Positions 48,551 through 62,329 are shown, numbered from the stretch's first letter. The stretch: 64,000 nt of DNA from Sphagnum magellanicum (GCA_021904315.1 CM038912.1:4737061-4801060), one strand, 5' to 3'. A program made the numbers and translations. Notes: generated by a model from the sequence alone, not told the origin.

Positions 48551-51500
48551 TCAAATGATGACAATTTTTACTTTCAATGACAATGGTTAATAATTAGGGT
48601 TTTAGGTTTAGGGTTTAGGGTAATGTGGGTACACTAATACACCCATTTTGTGAATTTTTTGTTTTGCCCCCGCCTAAACATATTTAAATTCCCACCTAAA
48701 ATTTAGGAACATGATAGGTGGGTGTAAGCTACCACCTGACCTTAGAAAACTTGTCCTCTTTTCCAAGAGGGATGTTCAAGGTGCCCTCCAAATTAATGTT
48801 TTTTTTTTCTTTTCTTTTCTTTTCTTTTCTTTTGGCAAATTTTTGCCATTCAGTGAATTATTTTTTTCAGAAATGTGAAAAAAAAAAAAAAATTGGGATT
48901 TTTGATTGCCAGATTTGAGAGAATATACATATATAAAGTAACCATATTCAAAATCAGGTTCCAGCAACTAGCCAATAAAATAAAAAGGATGATTACATTC
49001 TTTATTTTCATATTTTCATTAACCAAATTTGGCTAAATTGTCTCATGGACAGTGGTTTTTTTTGGGGGGCAAAATCTTGCCACCTGGCAGCCCAAAAAAA
49101 AAATGAAAATCAGACAAATGTGTTTTTTTTTTTTCCAGGATAACAGTTTTGAAATCGCCATATTTACACTATGTTGTAGCATGTCGCCAAAATATAGCAG
49201 GGTTCCCAAAAAAAATAAAAATTCCTCTCTAACTTCTAGCCAAATTTGACAGAATCCACTGATGGGGCACCCAACTGACAAAATTGGCAAAAAAAAAAAA
49301 AGAAAAAAAAAACCGAAAAAAAATTCATGGAAATTTCCCAAAAAATTGCAATTGCAATTAGAATTTCAAAATGAAGTGAGTTGTGAGGGTTTCAATCACC
49401 AAAAATGAGGAAAAAAAAAAAAAGTTAAAAAAAATTACATTCTTATATTTGGATTTCAGTATATAGCTGAGAATATATAGAGGGATAATGATCAAAGATT
49501 TATGCTTCATATCTGGTGTTTATAGCCATATTTGGCTAAATGTTCCTAAAGGATGATCCCCACCACTGCATATTTAGCTGCATTAAAAATTTCCTTTTGC
49601 TGTTTGTTTCTATCACTCTTTCCAAAACATGAAGAACAATCTGCAATGATTTTTATTTATTTTAATTTTTTTATCAATGATTATATTTGCCTCACAGAAC
49701 TTGAACTTGCTCCCAAAATGAATGAATGAATGAATGAATGAATGAATGAATACCTTACCTTTAGTTACCTAGGCCAGTTGGAAACTAATTATATTATTAT
49801 TTTCAGAAATGTTGAAATTTTCAAGAAAAAAAAATTATTTCTTTCCAAATCAAAAATAAATAAAAATTGTGTGAAGGAAAATATTTATGAATATTTAAGA
49901 ATATTCCCATTTTGTTGAAATGAATGTTTCCAAAATTAATTAATTAATTAATTAATTAGTGGCAGCCAATATTCCAGAGGGAGCCACTTCTGAACATTTT
50001 TGCCCTTTTTTCAATCTTAACTCCAAACAACTCAAATGTTTTTTTAAAACAAAAGCTTAATAATTGTTGACTGCAAAATTCAAAACAAATTCTTTAGCCT
50101 TTTGCAAGCTTGAGATGATTGGGGTGGGGGGGGGAAGCTTTTCAGCACTTTTGGTTTTATTGTCAGGGACAACAATAACAATAGGTCTCTATATTTGGAG
50201 AGACTTTAATTTTCTAATCATGTATCTTCTGACAGAGTGGTGGTGTTCAGAAGGCCATCTAAAAGGGGTTTTTTTTTTAAATATTATTTTTAATTTAATT
50301 TTTTAAAATTTATTTATTTATTTATTTATTATTAAAAAATTAAAAAATAAAAAATTATAAATAATTTTTTAAAGACCATTTTTCACTTTAAAAGATCTTT
50401 GTCAGGGAGGAAATCCAATTTTTTTCTTTTGCACCTTCTTAAAAGGATTTTCATCATTGCTTCATTATTTTAACAGGCCTAGCCTACTAAGCATAATGAG
50501 TGGTTTTTTTACCCCCCCCAATATCATATATATGTGTACAGAGTTGTTATTGTAGGCAGTACAAAAGCATTGCTTGCTTCTTCTTTTTCTCTGACTGCCC
50601 TTTCGCTTGTCAGAGATGTGCCTGGTGGTGCCCAGATACATCTTAGTATTGCCCCCCTGCCCACACACACTTTGGGTCCTGTCATGCAGGTTTTGGGCTT
50701 TGTCACATATCCATGTTATGCACTTTGGTTGGGTCCAGGACAGGCCCAAAATGTGCATAACATGGGGCCCAAAGTGTGCTTGGGCATCATCTATCATCCA
50801 CCATCCAAATAGTCTAACATCTTGAATCTTCTACGAGTCATTACATAAGACAATGAGCATGTCATTTCATACACAACATTTTTGTTCCATAAAATTGTCC
50901 TCATGTAAACACGGCAATGCTCAAATGTAGTTTAAATGGCTTTTTGTTTATGATTAGTTGATAGTGATACACAAAATTGATGTCGCCTTTATAATGCAAA
51001 AGTCATTTATAACTAGCAACAATTCATAGAGATGCATACTATAATCATAATGCACAATAGACACTTTCTTTCATTGATTGAAATGTGTACATTGGAATAT
51101 TCTTCTTTCATTGAAATTTTGATATAGTATCATCTATCTTCATTCATGGCATTCAACTTGTTCATTTGGCCAATTTGATGGCAATATGAAGAGGTTTACC
51201 TTCAAATTTGCGTGTTAAGATCTTTCATGTGACAAATGCATGTGATTGTTGGTCCAAATAGGTAAAATTAATTCACGTGTTCAAACTAAAGCTCTTATTG
51301 GAAGGTAAACATTTTCTTATTGGCATCAAATTGGCCAGTTCTCAATTTTTGAAAAACTTGAGAACTTGATTTTGCCTATGTGAGGGTTTTGCCTTCAACC
51401 CCCAAAAATTGCATCATGAGGGAAGAAAAATGAACCTAGAAAAAAATGCAAAGTTCAGCAAACCATAAGTACATCATTGAAGGGAAAGTGGAAAAAGAGA

Positions 51501-51968
51501 AACAAAAGGCCTGGCTACCCTTGGTAATCTTTTTTTGGTTGTGCATTTTGCAAACTTATATACTGTGAAGCGTCGTCATATGAGAAATTCTTGACCTTAA
51601 CAAAGACCTTGAGAGTTTAGTGGGTGAAGGGAGTGTATGACAAAAGGTTCTCTTCAGCTGCAATTCTGCCCAGCTTTATGAAAACCATGGGTGTGTGTCC
51701 ATCCCCATTGAGAAACTCTTCTATGACTGGTGGACCTCATCTGGACAAGAAATTTCAAACTTTCCATCTCAATTTTCTCTGCTTGTATGGATTTAGTGTG
51801 TGCCCTGGGAGATCAGCAGGGGCACGTACCAGGAGCACTTTAAAAGAAGGCATATTTGACAGGCAATTTCCTACACTGTTGAAGAAACGAAAACAAAATG
51901 GGGTATGTGTTGTTACAAAACCGAGCAGCTTTAAAATCCATTGCTCTAGGGTTGTTGGGTTTCAAAAA
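48551..51968. other. AT-rich intergenic DNA between the ATPase pseudogene and the ERECTA-like gene
   Basis: No gene seen. Contains a telomere-like TTTAGGG stretch (48,594-48,622), a TTTTC run (about 48,806-48,834), an AATG run (about 49,720-49,751), a TAAT run (about 49,938-49,960), TTTA runs (about 50,311-50,330) and a GC-richer island at 50,590-50,790 with a hairpin. The last several hundred bases probably include the 3' leader of the ERECTA-like gene. Confidence 0.6.
50713..50763. repeat. Imperfect inverted repeat in a GC-richer island
   Basis: ATGTTATGCACTTTGGTTGG pairs with CCCAAAATGTGCATAACAT around a GGACAGG-type centre; the outer 11 bases pair perfectly. Repeated words GGGCTTTG, GCCCAAAG and GGGTCC around it suggest the remains of a small inverted-repeat element. 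Confidence 0.6.
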
Positions 51969-54900
51969 TCATACATTTCGGGAAATGACGTCTTCAAATT
52001 GGTCCAGTAAGTCTCCTCCAGATGTGCTGCTACTGGCTCTGATGTCCTCTGCCTGCTTCCCACTGTATGTGTCTACGTACCGGCGATGCTTAGATCCAGG
52101 TGACTGCTGTGATGTGGCCTTGTATTTTGGAGACACAACAGGGAGAAGAGAGTCAAGCACCTGGGAGACATCATACATGGAAGGCCTTTGAACAGGATTC
52201 TGCTTCGTACACAACAATGCTAGTTTCAGTGCTTTTTCAAGATGGTCAACATCCAGGCAGGTTGCTTGTACTTGAGGGTCAACTGCATCCATCAAATTTT
52301 TGCTGTCGATCTTTGATCTGACCTGCAAGACCATGACCCAATCACGTAAACTGTTTAGAACCAATCAAAAGCCATGCAGTGTACTCATCACTACTATTTC
52401 AACCTGAATTTGTGAATGGCCAAGCATGGTTTGCTGTGGTGGAGAAAGGACAGACCCAATCAAGCAAATTCACTTCTTCCTCCACAGCTTTCTTGCCCAT
52501 AAGAAGCTCCAAAAGAACAATTCCATAGCTGTAAACATCAGACTTTTCATTGAGTCGAGAGGTCTGTGCATATTCTGGATCAATGTAGCCAATGGTGCCC
52601 AGTACATAGGTTGAGGTATGAGTTCTTGCAGGCTGTATGTGCTTGGCAATACCAAAATCAGCCAAGTGTGCCTCCATGTTTGAGTCTAGTAAAATATTGC
52701 ATGATTTGACATCACGGTGCACCACTTGTGGCTTGCAATCTTGGTGCAGATAAGCTAATCCCTGAGCTGCTGCCAAAGCAATCTTCAGCCGCATATTCCA
52801 GTCCAGTTTGGTCTTCTTAACTTGTCCTGCCATCATCAGAGGCAACTTCATCTGCTTGTATCCATTACCAAGTTCAAGAAACCTATGAAAGAGGCTGCTA
52901 GTTACAGGCTTGCTATGGCCTGTCTTTTTGTATGCATTCAAGAACTTTATAAATCTCATTCTCCTCAAAAGGTTTGTAAAGGAGTACATACCATGTAGGA
53001 GATCATACAAGCTCCCATTCTCCATGAAATCATAGAACAAGAAATTTCCAGCAGCTGACATGGAGTAACCACGTAGACAAACGATATTCCGATGCTTGAT
53101 GTTACCTAGAGTATTCAACTCATTCTCAAATTCATGGATATTCTGAGGGCAGCTCAAAAGCTTCTTAATAGCAATTGAATGGCCATTCTTCAGAGTGCAC
53201 TTGTAAACAGTGCTTGAGCCACCCCGTCCAACAACATACTTCTCACTCAGATTCTCAGTGAGTCTTAGCATCTCCTCAAATGACTGTGGAGCCATCCCCA
53301 AATGAAATGTTACAAGGCTTGGTGGACCTATTCATTGACATTCCACAACACCACAAAACCACCTTCCATTAGTCCCAAACCATGCTTCCAAAAATTGCCT
53401 GACTTGAATATTGCATGAGAAACCAAAATACAAGCTTCATTTGGACAGACTTTGTTGCTGTAACAACACTATCATTATTTGAACATATTCTTCTCTCCAG
53501 TACCTTGAGATGTTTTTGAGTTTTTCAGCAGCCATTGTGGATGCATCACCCGCACTGTCCCAAAGACTAAAAGACCAAGGAGAAAAATTGCTGAGATGGC
53601 AATACCCCATGTAGCTGTAGCGCCCAAAGTACCTGCAGTGCAATTTAATCAGTCTTCCAGAAACAAAGAAAAGTACATATACATCAATCAAATCTCCATA
53701 TCTCACATATGTCAACTTTCTGACAATCAGAAGAAAGACCAGACATGTATGAAAGCAAGAGCTGAAGGTTCTGATGGGAGGGAACTCATCCTCTTCCAAT
53801 ACTAAGACATGTACCATTTGTTCCAGAGGTTGCCCTAGAATTCAACTGCCCCCCACATATAGAATTGGGTGATCCACAAAGCTCTGGGTTTCCATAATAG
53901 CTGCCATGTCAACAATTAACGAGTCAAAAAATGATTCTTAATGAATGCAGACATAAGTTCACAGCTTTGACAGACATCTAACTGCTCCATGAATCATGTA
54001 CGGTTACATGCATTGAACTACTACTGTAAGTGCCACCCCGAGCTGTGGGCAAATCACATAAAACAAAGCTACACAGTACCCCACAAATAGACATAAGGAG
54101 TGTCTAAGAATTCTTAGGTAGCACAGCATCATACAGTGTGGTAAGGAGAAAGGTATAGCAATAAAGTAAACATAGACTCACCTGCTGGGTGGGAACCTTG
54201 AGAAATTCTGAACTGCAGGGATTGTTCCAGAAAGATTGTTATACGATAGGTTCCTGGCATAAGGTAAAGAGCAGCTGTTATTGTCAACAGGGGATATTTG
54301 CCAAAGATTGGAAATGTGAGTAACTTTAATGCATGTATGTCAAAACCTCATATTCAAGTTACAGAATGATGGATAACTTACAAGGACTTAAGAACATAAC
54401 AGTCCACAAGCTCTTCAGGGATTGATCCTGAGAGATCATTGAAGCCCAAGTTCCTGCAACCAATACAAGATGCATACTCTCAATGCATGTATATTTAAAC
54501 TACCCAGACTAGCATGCATAGGCAACAAGAGTACAACTGTTGAATACAAGCTTGAAACTATCAAGATAAATACTTTTCTGTGCAAACTCAAACTGTGCCT
54601 GTTGAAGGCAAACAGCTCTAATTAAGAGGGGATGAAAGGTGGGGATCCTCACAGAAAGTTTAGTTCAACAAGCTGGCCAAGCTCTGGAGGTATTGATCCT
54701 TCTAAATCGTTGTGTGAAAGGTCCCTGCTTCCCACAACCATTCCTCCCATTATGTCTGAGAAACTAAAGCATGGACTGGAGGTGGCCAGTGTTCCAATAC
54801 AGTAAGATCAGAGGCAAGCTGTGTGGTACAATACACAGCTTATACAACTGCCAATGCAATCCACACAAAGCAAAATTAGCTATCAATACAATACACAGCT

Positions 54901-57900
54901 TGGGAAGGAAGAATCAAGGTGATGAGGGCACGGCTAAAACTTACAGTGTGTTTAGGCTAGACAAGTTCCCCATGTGTGTTGGAATGGAGCCATTGAGCTT
55001 GTTATTGTGGAGAGATCTGTGTAAGCAGTTGTAATATAGTTAAGACAGCCACCATCATATTAACATCATGTGCATTATTACAGAGACTAATTCTACGAAT
55101 GAATGATGCCTATAAAAATTTCACTGGGAAAACATGCCCAAAAAAAAGAAGGGAAGCAAACCATACAAGGTGAGCAGATGTTCAAGGCTGCCAATGGAGG
55201 ATGGTATAGGTCCACTAAGGCTGTTGTTTGATAGATCTCTGCAAATAGCCTTGGAGTCAAGAAGATTCATGGATAGAAGTAGAAAAAGCATCACCAATCA
55301 TGATTAATCTGGATCATAATCTCCAAAGGGGATATACATACTGTGGAAATGATACTTGACACCTTTGAAAGGTAAAATTACTCAAAGGAGGTGCTGATGT
55401 CACACTTGCCAGTAAACATGAAGATACAAGCCATGCAATGAAAAACTAGGAAAGTAAAAAGTAAGTTCAAGGAGAAATGGCCCACAATGTATCAAGATTG
55501 AAGATCTGGCCTATCTCATCTGGGATGACTCCAATGAAATTGTTGGATGACAGATTCCTGATATCAAAGAAACATTGCAGCTCAGTCAACAACCTCTACC
55601 CTATTATGTCCAGGCCTTTCTTGCAGGATTGATACTAACAACATTTTTCTAGAAAATCCTCAGGATATTTCAATTGTGCAGGTAGATAAAAGGATTCTTC
55701 AAGAGGAAATGAATGGTGTCCAACTAGCACTTACAGGCTGGTGAGATTGGTAAGCCTCTCAAGGTCTGGAAGGATGATACCTCCAAGGTTATTTCCATGC
55801 AAATCCCTGTATATAATTTGTCACAAGAAGACTGATCAGACATGAAAATCCTGGGACTGAAGGTATTCACAGGTATGTTAAAACCACTTGCATGCAGCTG
55901 GCAATATTTTGCAATCCAGAGCATGTAACATCCTGCAACTTTGTGAAAGGATGGCATGATCTTACAAAAGGTTAAGGGCAGCCAGAGAACTGATGTTTTC
56001 TGGAATAGGGCCTGTCAACTGATTTTCAGATAAATTCCTGGAAAATATGAACAACAATGTTGTCAAACTCAATGCACTGAATGCAAAAATCCAGACATGA
56101 TATGCTCTGAAGACAACCCGGACTAACTTCAAAGGATGACAACAGTCTCTGCCTCCAGAACAATCTCCTCCAGCTGGAAACTGAAAATGAACCATTGAAT
56201 TTAGTGGGGCTAACAAAGGATGAGAAGAAAAGTTGTCATTGAACTTACAATTCAAACAGGTCAGTCAGACAGCCAAGCTCAGAGGGTATTTCACCTGTCA
56301 GATGATTATTGTCCAATTCTCTGTACACCAACCACATATAACAATTCATCAGATCTGTGAGCTGAAGAAGGCAAAGCACAGCAGAATATCACCATACTAT
56401 CACCATTGTATCCTGCAGAACAAGCAGCATTTTGCTATAGCATAATGCTACCTGCAAAAGCCAATAGGTTTCTGAATCTTACAAGTAGTTCAACTTTGTC
56501 ATGTTCCCAAGCTCAGGAGGAATTGGACCTGTCAGAAGGTTGTCATACAAATACCTGGAAAGTTTTGCCAAGCAAGAGTTGGTTATCAAGTCATCTGTTT
56601 CATATGACAAGCCTCATTTTCTTTAACTGATTACAGCTAACAACTGGAATGGTTTGTCTATTGAATATCTCATTGAAATTGACAGGTGGCAGGCACTTAC
56701 AATTTGGTCAAAGATGTAAGATTGCCAAGTATAGGAGGAATAGGACCTTCAAGCTGATTGCCACTGAGATCCCTGGAGGAGTTTGGAGACAGATGGACAA
56801 GGTCATAAGAATACATCCAGTGTCTCTACATAGCAAGTACCCCCTAATTTACAAAATGTAATCATATGAGGATCTGTACAGCTAACAACAGGAAGCAGCA
56901 TCACCAAACAGATAAGACATTTTTTTTCTCTCAGAAGTCTGGAACAAGGTTATCCAACTTACAGAATCACCAATGCTTGCATAAGCCCAATCACATCTGG
57001 AATTCTGCCACTGAATCTGTTTCCCTCCAGTGACCTACAGAGCAGAAGAACACATTTTCCTTCCTTTAGTGTACTCCATATGAACCACTTTGAGAGTGCT
57101 TCTTCAAGCTCCAGAAATTGTTTGTTTTGCAGAATACCATCAACCAGCATGCTCTCTGTATACTACTACAGATGCTTGCCTTCAGAGATCTGTCCAGGCA
57201 TCCTTAGTCTGAAGTTACCAGAGAAGTAGTATAACTTCTGATGACCACTTACGAATGTACTGGAGAAACACATAGTCAAATGGTTCACAGGCAAAGCATT
57301 CTCATCCAGGAGATTACTTACAAAGTGCTCACTTGAAGATAACCAATGTTGTAGGGGATCTCTTCTGTCAGATCATTGTAGCTTAAGTCCCTGCAACCAA
57401 AAGCAAACAATTTCCAAGCTCACTTGTGTTTAGCAAGTGAAATTCCCCCACCATTCCAAAATGTGTAGTCTATCCCTCATAAGACTAATCAGCTTAAATG
57501 GGAAATATGCAGCATAGGACTGAGAGCAACAACCAGAATGGAGTAGAGATGTGGAAAGAGGCCATACAGGATTTGAAATGATGAGCAGTTTCCAATTCCA
57601 TCTGGAATGGGGCCAGTTAGGTTGTTGTTCCGCACATTGCTGCAGAAGCCCAAAAATTTTCCATCCAAGGCGTTAGGAAGATCTTGACCATGCAAGCCTT
57701 GAATATCATTCCTGAAAGAAAACTTTGGGTTCATAGTCTGAATTTGAGCTGCACTTACAAGTAGGCAAGCTGGGTCAATTGACACATGTCAGCAGACAAA
57801 GATCCTGTCAGATAGTTTCCCTTCAACATGCTGCAAACAGATTAGTGATTATTGTCAGGACAATTCCATCTTATAATCAAGAGCAACTTCAGATGCCCAT

Positions 57901-60900
57901 GAAATTGCCACCTTCTCTATTAGTTCAACAGAAGGATGCCAAACAGAAATCTACCTCTCATTCTCAACCTCCAAAAGAGCATTCAGGGCAAGCCTTTGAT
58001 ACAGATCAATCCTGCAATGCTAAATTAGGACAATGAACAGTTGACAGACCAAAGCAATAACATCACCAATGGTTTTGAGTCACTTACAGATACTGAAGAG
58101 ATTCACTCCAGTATATCAACGGAGGGATGGACCCACCAAGCTCGTTATATTGCATATCACTGCACAAAAATATACCCTGTAAGTAGGAACTCAAGTACTT
58201 GACATGTTGATTGTTGTGTGATTAGGCCTATTGACATGCAACATGGGTCCAACATTAGAATCCACAGACATGTTTATTTTATGATGTGGTTACTGAGGTT
58301 TCATTTGTGTATGTTGTGAGGGAGTCTACTGTAAGTTAATATAAGATAGAGGCCTTGGAATTCAGAATGCAGAACCACAGAAAATATCCTGTGCAAGTAC
58401 AATTTTCATTATCATTCAGCTGAGCAGAAGCAAAAAACCCATGCCATTTAACTTTGACACAGGTTTATTTATATGTGAGTGAATGACTAATGAAGGCACT
58501 GTAGGTTTATGATGCGATTCATGTCTCCCCAAGTTGCCAGTGATTCTGTATTTCAGGCCAGGTGTTGATGAAGTGTTCTCATCTACTCTCTTTCAAGGAC
58601 AAGGGAGTGCCAGAATAAAATGCTTACAGATGCTTCAGATTTGTGAGACCAGCAAATGAAGAAGGTATAGGACCTGAAAGGTGATTGAACCTCAAGTTCC
58701 TGCGTAAAATACCAGAAATAAATGAGACCACAAGACAGGTGGAGAGCACAAGAGAGGTATCTCTCCTCATGACAAGGAGAAATTGGAATGAGGATAGGGC
58801 ATCACAAACAGACACAGCACAAGATTTTGAAAAGCAAGTCACAAAGAGTCCATCAAACCGTAGTTGAACATAACAACAGACAGCAAAATCAAAGCACAAT
58901 GTGACTTACAAGACCTCCAGCTGTTGAAGCTCTGACATCATGTATGGAATCTCTCCAGTTAAATTGTTCCCGGAAAGATCTCTGAGACCACCAAGACCAA
59001 AATCATCAGAACCAAAAGGTAAAACCCAGATTCCCCTTCATTTGATCATCATGAACATCGAAAAGCAGGTCTCATGAAGCTGTGAAAAGCCCAAAAGCAG
59101 TTCTAAGACATTAGGGTCTAGCCGCGCAATACGTGGGTCTCCTTGCTACATGAGACCTCCACAGAACAAAGTACAAGCTCCAATTTAAGCCTGTCACATC
59201 AGATTAGGAAATAGGTCTTGGCTTACAGTTCTACCAAGCTTGTGCACTTGCTGATCTCAGGGGGTATTTGTCCACCAATGCTGTTTTCACTCAAGTCCCT
59301 GCAAAACAAAAGGCACTAAAACCACTGAGCTTTGCTTTCACAGATATGATTTGCAGTGTGCAGAAATTTTGGGATTGGCATATGTCTCATCTTTCCACAA
59401 GCTCCAACAGATCATTCCTTCCATCAAGTAATTGTTGGATTTCTCAGGAATTTCTTTGAGTCTCTAGCCTTATCCAGAATATCTTGAGAGGTAGCTACAC
59501 TTCATATATCTAGATGTCAGCCTTCCATCAGGAGTTTTGTTACAAATGGATGGAACAGCAGAATGCATACAGGATTTGTAGGTTTATCAAATTCCCTATC
59601 GCTGGTGAGATCTCCCCTGCAAGACTCAACTGCGACAGATTCCTGCAACCCAAAGCAGAAAAGCACCCTGATAAGCTAGCTATCAGTATAATTCCTGAAC
59701 CCAATAAACATTCTTTCTTCAAGACTTTTGCAAATCAGTCAGATCCTCTCCTCCCTTCAGCAAGGCCAAAGATGATGCACAAAACAGGAGCAGAATGAAG
59801 AAAGTGCATTACAGATTGATGACTTGGAAGGTGACATTGTCACAAGTCACACCCGTCCAGGAGCATGGAGTCTGACTCCCCTCCTGCCAGTCATAAAGCT
59901 CATGGTCTGCATTATCGAGTGTGTTTTTGATCTCCAACAATGTGGTCACTGCACAAAGATGCAATCAATTTTCAGAATCAAGTCAGTCTCTCTCTCTCGC
60001 GTCTCTTCATGTCTCTTCGTGTGCATGTTCCTGACACTTCCATATCAGTGCAGAAAAGGAATGAAGCTATATATGATTCATGCCCAAGCAGTTGTAAACA
60101 TCATCTAGTCTTCCATTCTGCATTGTCGTTCCTACTGTTTGACATAGAAGCTGCAGTGGCACTAAAGACCCTGTTTGGCTAGAACACATTGTTGATCTGT
60201 ACACAAGAATCTCAAGCTCGGTTCTTTCTCTTAGCCTTGATGTAAGAAGAGCGAGCACCAAGGGGGAAATGTAGCCTTGGCTTGGAGGCGTTCTCAAGAC
60301 ACCGGTACCAAGTTTCCGCTCTCTTTAAAAGGCTAATACAAAAAGATACAGCGGTTTCAAAAGGCATCACTCGTGTCTACTCGTCTGCCTCTGACGAGAG
60401 TTCTACAGAGGAAAACCGGGTAAAGAGCTATTGCAATGCAGTCATGTAGAGACCACGGCTGCGTCAGTTTGACGACGCACATTCACGAACTGCAATAATA
60501 CTAGTGTAAAAACGCTTTGCTGAGACAGCCAACGTATGCTTGCGTTTGTGCTCGCGTAATTGCAGCCTGTCGCACAGCTAAAGAACGACAGTACCACCAA
60601 TCTCTCTCTGTAATGAGGAGCTTCTGATGAGGAAAGAAAACACTTCACACGACTGCACACGTGCGAGCTTTGCAGCGGACAAGCCAAGCACGCGAGAACG
60701 CGAGGAGAAGAACTGGAGCTCAAAGCTGCAGTCTCCCACATTCCTTTCGTTCGCTACTGAGAATTGTTGACGTGAACACAATAAGACGTGAAGAGAAAGT
60801 GTGTAAGTGGAAACGTTGAGAGAGGTTTTGAAAACCAGTGTGAGAAAACAAAAGAAGAAAAGCGCATTTCTATTTTCTTCCGCTGCCTCATTGTTATTAA

Positions 60901-61522
60901 ACTGCAGCATTTCAAAAAGAAAGAAAACGTAGAGCTTCTGTGTCTATCTTTGGCTCTCTCAGCGTCTCCCTAAGGTGATGTGTAAAATCGAACCCAACAC
61001 ACACACTGCACGTGACTATAGCAAAGCCTTAAGGAACTAAGCAAACAAACAGACTCCTGAGTACACAACAGGAAAAAGAAAAATACACTCGTAACAAACA
61101 GAACCAAACAACCCCGTGTACAACAATCCAAAATGACTCGACGATGCCAAACGGAAGTTCGATTATAACAACAACAACTCTGCATTGAAACGCTGCAATG
61201 CAGTTTCCAAACAGCAAAAAAATCCACTCATAAAAACCGCATTATCTATCCAAAGACGCCAAAAGAAACCAACCAAACAAACGAACTACAAAACAATGCA
61301 CAAATACAAAAACAGAAACGGACACAAAAGCAGAGCTAAACAGAGCAGAACAGAATAGAAGATAGAGAAACAGAGAGAACAGAACTTCTTCTTCTTCTTC
61401 TTCTTCTTCTTCTCACCTTCATCCGGAAGAGACATGGCTGCAGCAGCAGCAACACATGACAATAACAATGTCACAAAGCAACTCCACACCAGAATTAAAC
61501 GGAACAAGAGCGCCACCAGCAT
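51969..61522 (-). CDS. ER: ERECTA-family LRR receptor-like kinase
   Basis: Twenty-seven exons join into 984 residues without a stop. 61,522-61,417: signal peptide (MLVALLFRLILVWSC...). 59,948-59,813: LRR N-cap (TLLEIKNTLDNADHELYDW, SWTGVTCDN). Twenty LRR exons end at 59,642, 59,298, 58,981, 58,699, 58,159, 57,830, 57,639, 57,390, 57,034, 56,772, 56,554, 56,320, 56,037, 55,806, 55,557, 55,238, 55,016, 54,724, 54,453 and 54,253 (higher coordinate); each is 72 bp except the eighth (69 bp). Then 53,900-53,815 (YGNPELCG), 53,632-53,504 (membrane helix), 53,327-52,992, 52,826-52,456, 52,322-51,969. Kinase: GRGGSSTVYKC (about 665), AIKK Lys686, HRDVKSCN Asp782, DFG Asp800, GTIGYIDPEYA. Length matches Arabidopsis ERECTA (976). 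ERECTA kinases sit in the plasma membrane, bind EPF/EPFL cysteine-rich peptides with TMM and SERK co-receptors, signal through a MAPK cascade, and set stomatal spacing and organ shape. The active-site residues are all present, so it should be an active kinase. Confidence 0.95.
61385..61413. repeat. CTT/AAG trinucleotide repeat beside the first splice donor
   Basis: About nine CTT units (AAG on the coding strand) start four bases into intron 1 of the ERECTA-like gene, whose donor is GTGAGA at 61,416-61,411. GAA/AAG-rich tracts act as splicing enhancers when in exons; effect here is unknown. Confidence 0.85.
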
Positions 61523-62240
61523 GAGGACCTCCTGCTGCTGCTGCTGCTGCTGCTGCTGTCGCCGTCGATGATGAAACAATGCACTTCCTCCCCGCATCAC
61601 CAAAGTCATGTTCCAAGCCTGGTGCGACGTCCCTTGCATGCCCAGCAACACTAATAATCAAATGTAGACTAACTTGTATTTTTTTTCCTTTGCAGCCAGT
61701 TAGTTCCTGCTTCAACTCCCCACAACAAGTTTCCCCTTCCAAAAATGCTCCTCCTCGTCGCCTTATCGCTCTTGTTCTCGTTCTCGTTCTCGTTCTTCTG
61801 CGTCGTCGTCGTCGTCCTCCCCTCCTCCTCCTCCTCCTCCTCCGTCTCGCGCACTCACTCGCCCGTGCGCCACAGCAACGCCGCTCGCCTCTTCCTTCCT
61901 TGGCGTCGCAGCAGCGAAAAGACTGCGTAAGTAAAAGAAAGACACAGAAAGCGAGACAAAGAACACACACACACACACAGATAGAGAGGGAAGTTTTTAC
62001 GCGGGTAAAGTTAAAAAAGTAAGTGAAGCGAGTTAAAGTACAGTAGGGGAGTATATCGTATACTAATACCTTGTAGATATACAGTACAAAAGTATAATAC
62101 TTAGTAGTATAGTATGGAGTATATCGTATAATTGAAGTAGGTAGTAATGGCAGTAGTAATGGGGGTAGAGTACGACCGGCGGACAAGGAGGGGGGGGGAG
62201 GGGGGGGGGGGACAAGGGGTAAATAATGGGAGATGATTTT
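61523..62240 (-). promoter_or_regulatory. Probable 5' leader and proximal promoter of the ERECTA-like gene
   Basis: Rich in simple repeats: (CTG)9 at 61,532-61,558 ten bases above the start codon, CTCGTT repeats at about 61,771-61,797, CGT repeats at about 61,801-61,816, CTC repeats at about 61,824-61,843, CA repeats at about 61,963-61,979, and G runs at about 62,189-62,211. Two copies of GGAGTATATCGTATA (62,048; 62,116) lie further up. A long open frame across this region is made of these repeats and is not taken as a gene. The transcription start is not determinable here. Confidence 0.5.
61532..61558. repeat. (CTG)9 / (CAG)9 trinucleotide repeat in the ERECTA-like 5' leader
   Basis: Nine uninterrupted CTG units on the + strand, CAG in the transcript, ending about ten bases before the ATG at 61,522. 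Probably polymorphic in length. Confidence 0.9.
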
Positions 62241-62329
62241 CACCCCATGTGGCGGATAACAAATACATCATCATCATTATGCGCTTTGAATTATTTTTTT
62301 CAGTACCTAGTTACTTACTGGGCCCCCAC

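Noticed and set aside
50465-50825. Overlapping open frames on both strands
   Set aside because: Caused by the GC-richer island with inverted repeats; no domain on either strand.
60442-60741. Alternative first exon of the ERECTA-like gene (MWETAALSS...)
   Set aside because: No signal peptide and no phase-compatible donor; the exon at 61,417-61,522 supplies both a signal peptide and the correct phase. This segment lies in intron 1.
61419-62243. 274-codon open frame over the ERECTA-like leader
   Set aside because: Built from CTG, CTC, CGT and GA repeats giving arginine and proline runs; it is antisense-frame noise over the true signal-peptide exon, which is in another frame of the same strand.
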